A stretch of DNA of 5,142 nucleotides from an uncultured Planctomycetaceae bacterium (lineage in GTDB: Bacteria; Planctomycetota; Planctomycetia; Planctomycetales; Planctomycetaceae), in assembly GCA_937975745.1 (NCBI GenBank), contig CALJUK010000221.1, forward strand, positions 1 through 5,142, written 5' to 3'. The notes under the pieces were generated by a model. The model had not been told where the DNA came from, ran no database searches, and saw nothing but the letters and a program-made list of their open reading frames with translations. The position numbers and the translations under genes are program-made. Shown here one piece after another: positions 4,877 through 5,142 of the stretch (position 1 is the stretch's first letter; every line of letters begins with the position of its first letter).

Positions 4877-5142
4877 TCAGTCCCACCACCACAGTTCCGG
4901 GGCGGCATCCGCTGGCGGGACGATCCCTCGGATGCGTTGACCGGCCAACTGGTCGGCGGCGTCGTTCGAGTACGGCAAACGATCGAGGACTTGCTGGGGG
5001 ATGAGATCCACTCCCCCACCGATCAGGCCGATAATCAGACGCGCGCCCGAGCGGCGGTAGCTGAACGCTGTCGGAACACTTGTGGGCGCGGGCGTGCTGT
5101 TGACGATCAGTTGTTCGCGATCGAAGAAGACTCCGGGTAGCC
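4877..5142 (-). CDS. 3' end of an unrecognised gene entering from the right edge
   Basis: Read leftward from the right edge, 87 codons are open without a start and end in TGA at 4877-4879, so this is the C-terminal part of a longer protein. The composition looks like real coding sequence: FDREQLIVNSTPAPTSVP, then a hydrophobic stretch with a glycine run (LIIGLIGGGVDLIP), then QQVLDRLPYSNDAADQLAGQ, and a terminal PELWWWD. The hydrophobic stretch is short and contains charged or polar neighbours, so it is more likely a buried strand-turn than a membrane span. It converges on the fucose operon across 77 bp. I do not recognise the family. The Thr/Pro-rich part might be a linker in a larger surface or secreted protein, but that is a guess. 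Confidence 0.6.
   Translation of the reverse strand, partial: LPGVFFDREQLIVNSTPAPTSVPTAFSYRRSGARLIIGLIGGGVDLIPQQVLDRLPYSNDAADQLAGQRIRGIVPPADAAPELWWWD

Noticed and set aside
4374..4892. Minus-strand frame with Pro-Val-Pro-Pro-Ser repeats, antisense to the fucosyltransferase end
   Set aside because: The repeats are only the translation of the 15-bp tandem DNA repeat, and the rest is antisense to the GT10 domain.

Overview
The window looks like chromosomal DNA from a high-GC environmental bacterium. The best guess is a planctomycete. This rests on the style of the small helical WXG100-type protein and its coiled-coil neighbour, both of which resemble conserved planctomycete hypothetical proteins as I remember them, and on the overall base composition. 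No rRNA, tRNA or taxonomic marker gene is present, so the assignment is an inference. I see no insertion sequence, integrase or CRISPR array.

Layout. The left third (1-1071) is a minus-strand run of small helical proteins: a WXG100/ESAT-6-like protein (799-1071), a 195-residue coiled-coil protein starting at TTG behind a strong Shine-Dalgarno (151-738), a possible 26-residue coupled ORF (84-164), and the first 22 codons of another gene leaving the window at the left edge (1-67). A 525-bp divergent intergenic region (1072-1596) follows. It carries a perfect 7-bp inverted repeat next to an AT-rich CTATATAG element, but no convincing gene. The middle and right (1597-4799) hold a tight plus-strand operon: gmd, fcl and a GT10-family fucosyltransferase, with gaps of 45 and 20 bp. 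A 77-bp convergent gap with three copies of a 15-bp tandem repeat separates this operon from the 3' end of an unrecognised minus-strand gene (4877-5142), which enters from the right edge and has no start codon in the window.

How the genes work together. Gmd converts GDP-D-mannose to GDP-4-keto-6-deoxy-D-mannose. Fcl epimerises and reduces that to GDP-L-fucose. The GT10 enzyme should transfer the fucose to an acceptor glycan. The cassette therefore makes and uses its own sugar donor, but the acceptor cannot be read from this window. The left-hand genes form a separate transcription unit, probably linked to a WXG100/type VII-like system. No secretion ATPase is visible here to confirm that.

The pathway itself is well known. 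The less described items are the WXG100/coiled-coil gene set, the structured divergent intergenic region, the small coupled ORF, the shared basic-Ala-Ala C-termini of the three fucose proteins, and the truncated gene at the right edge.
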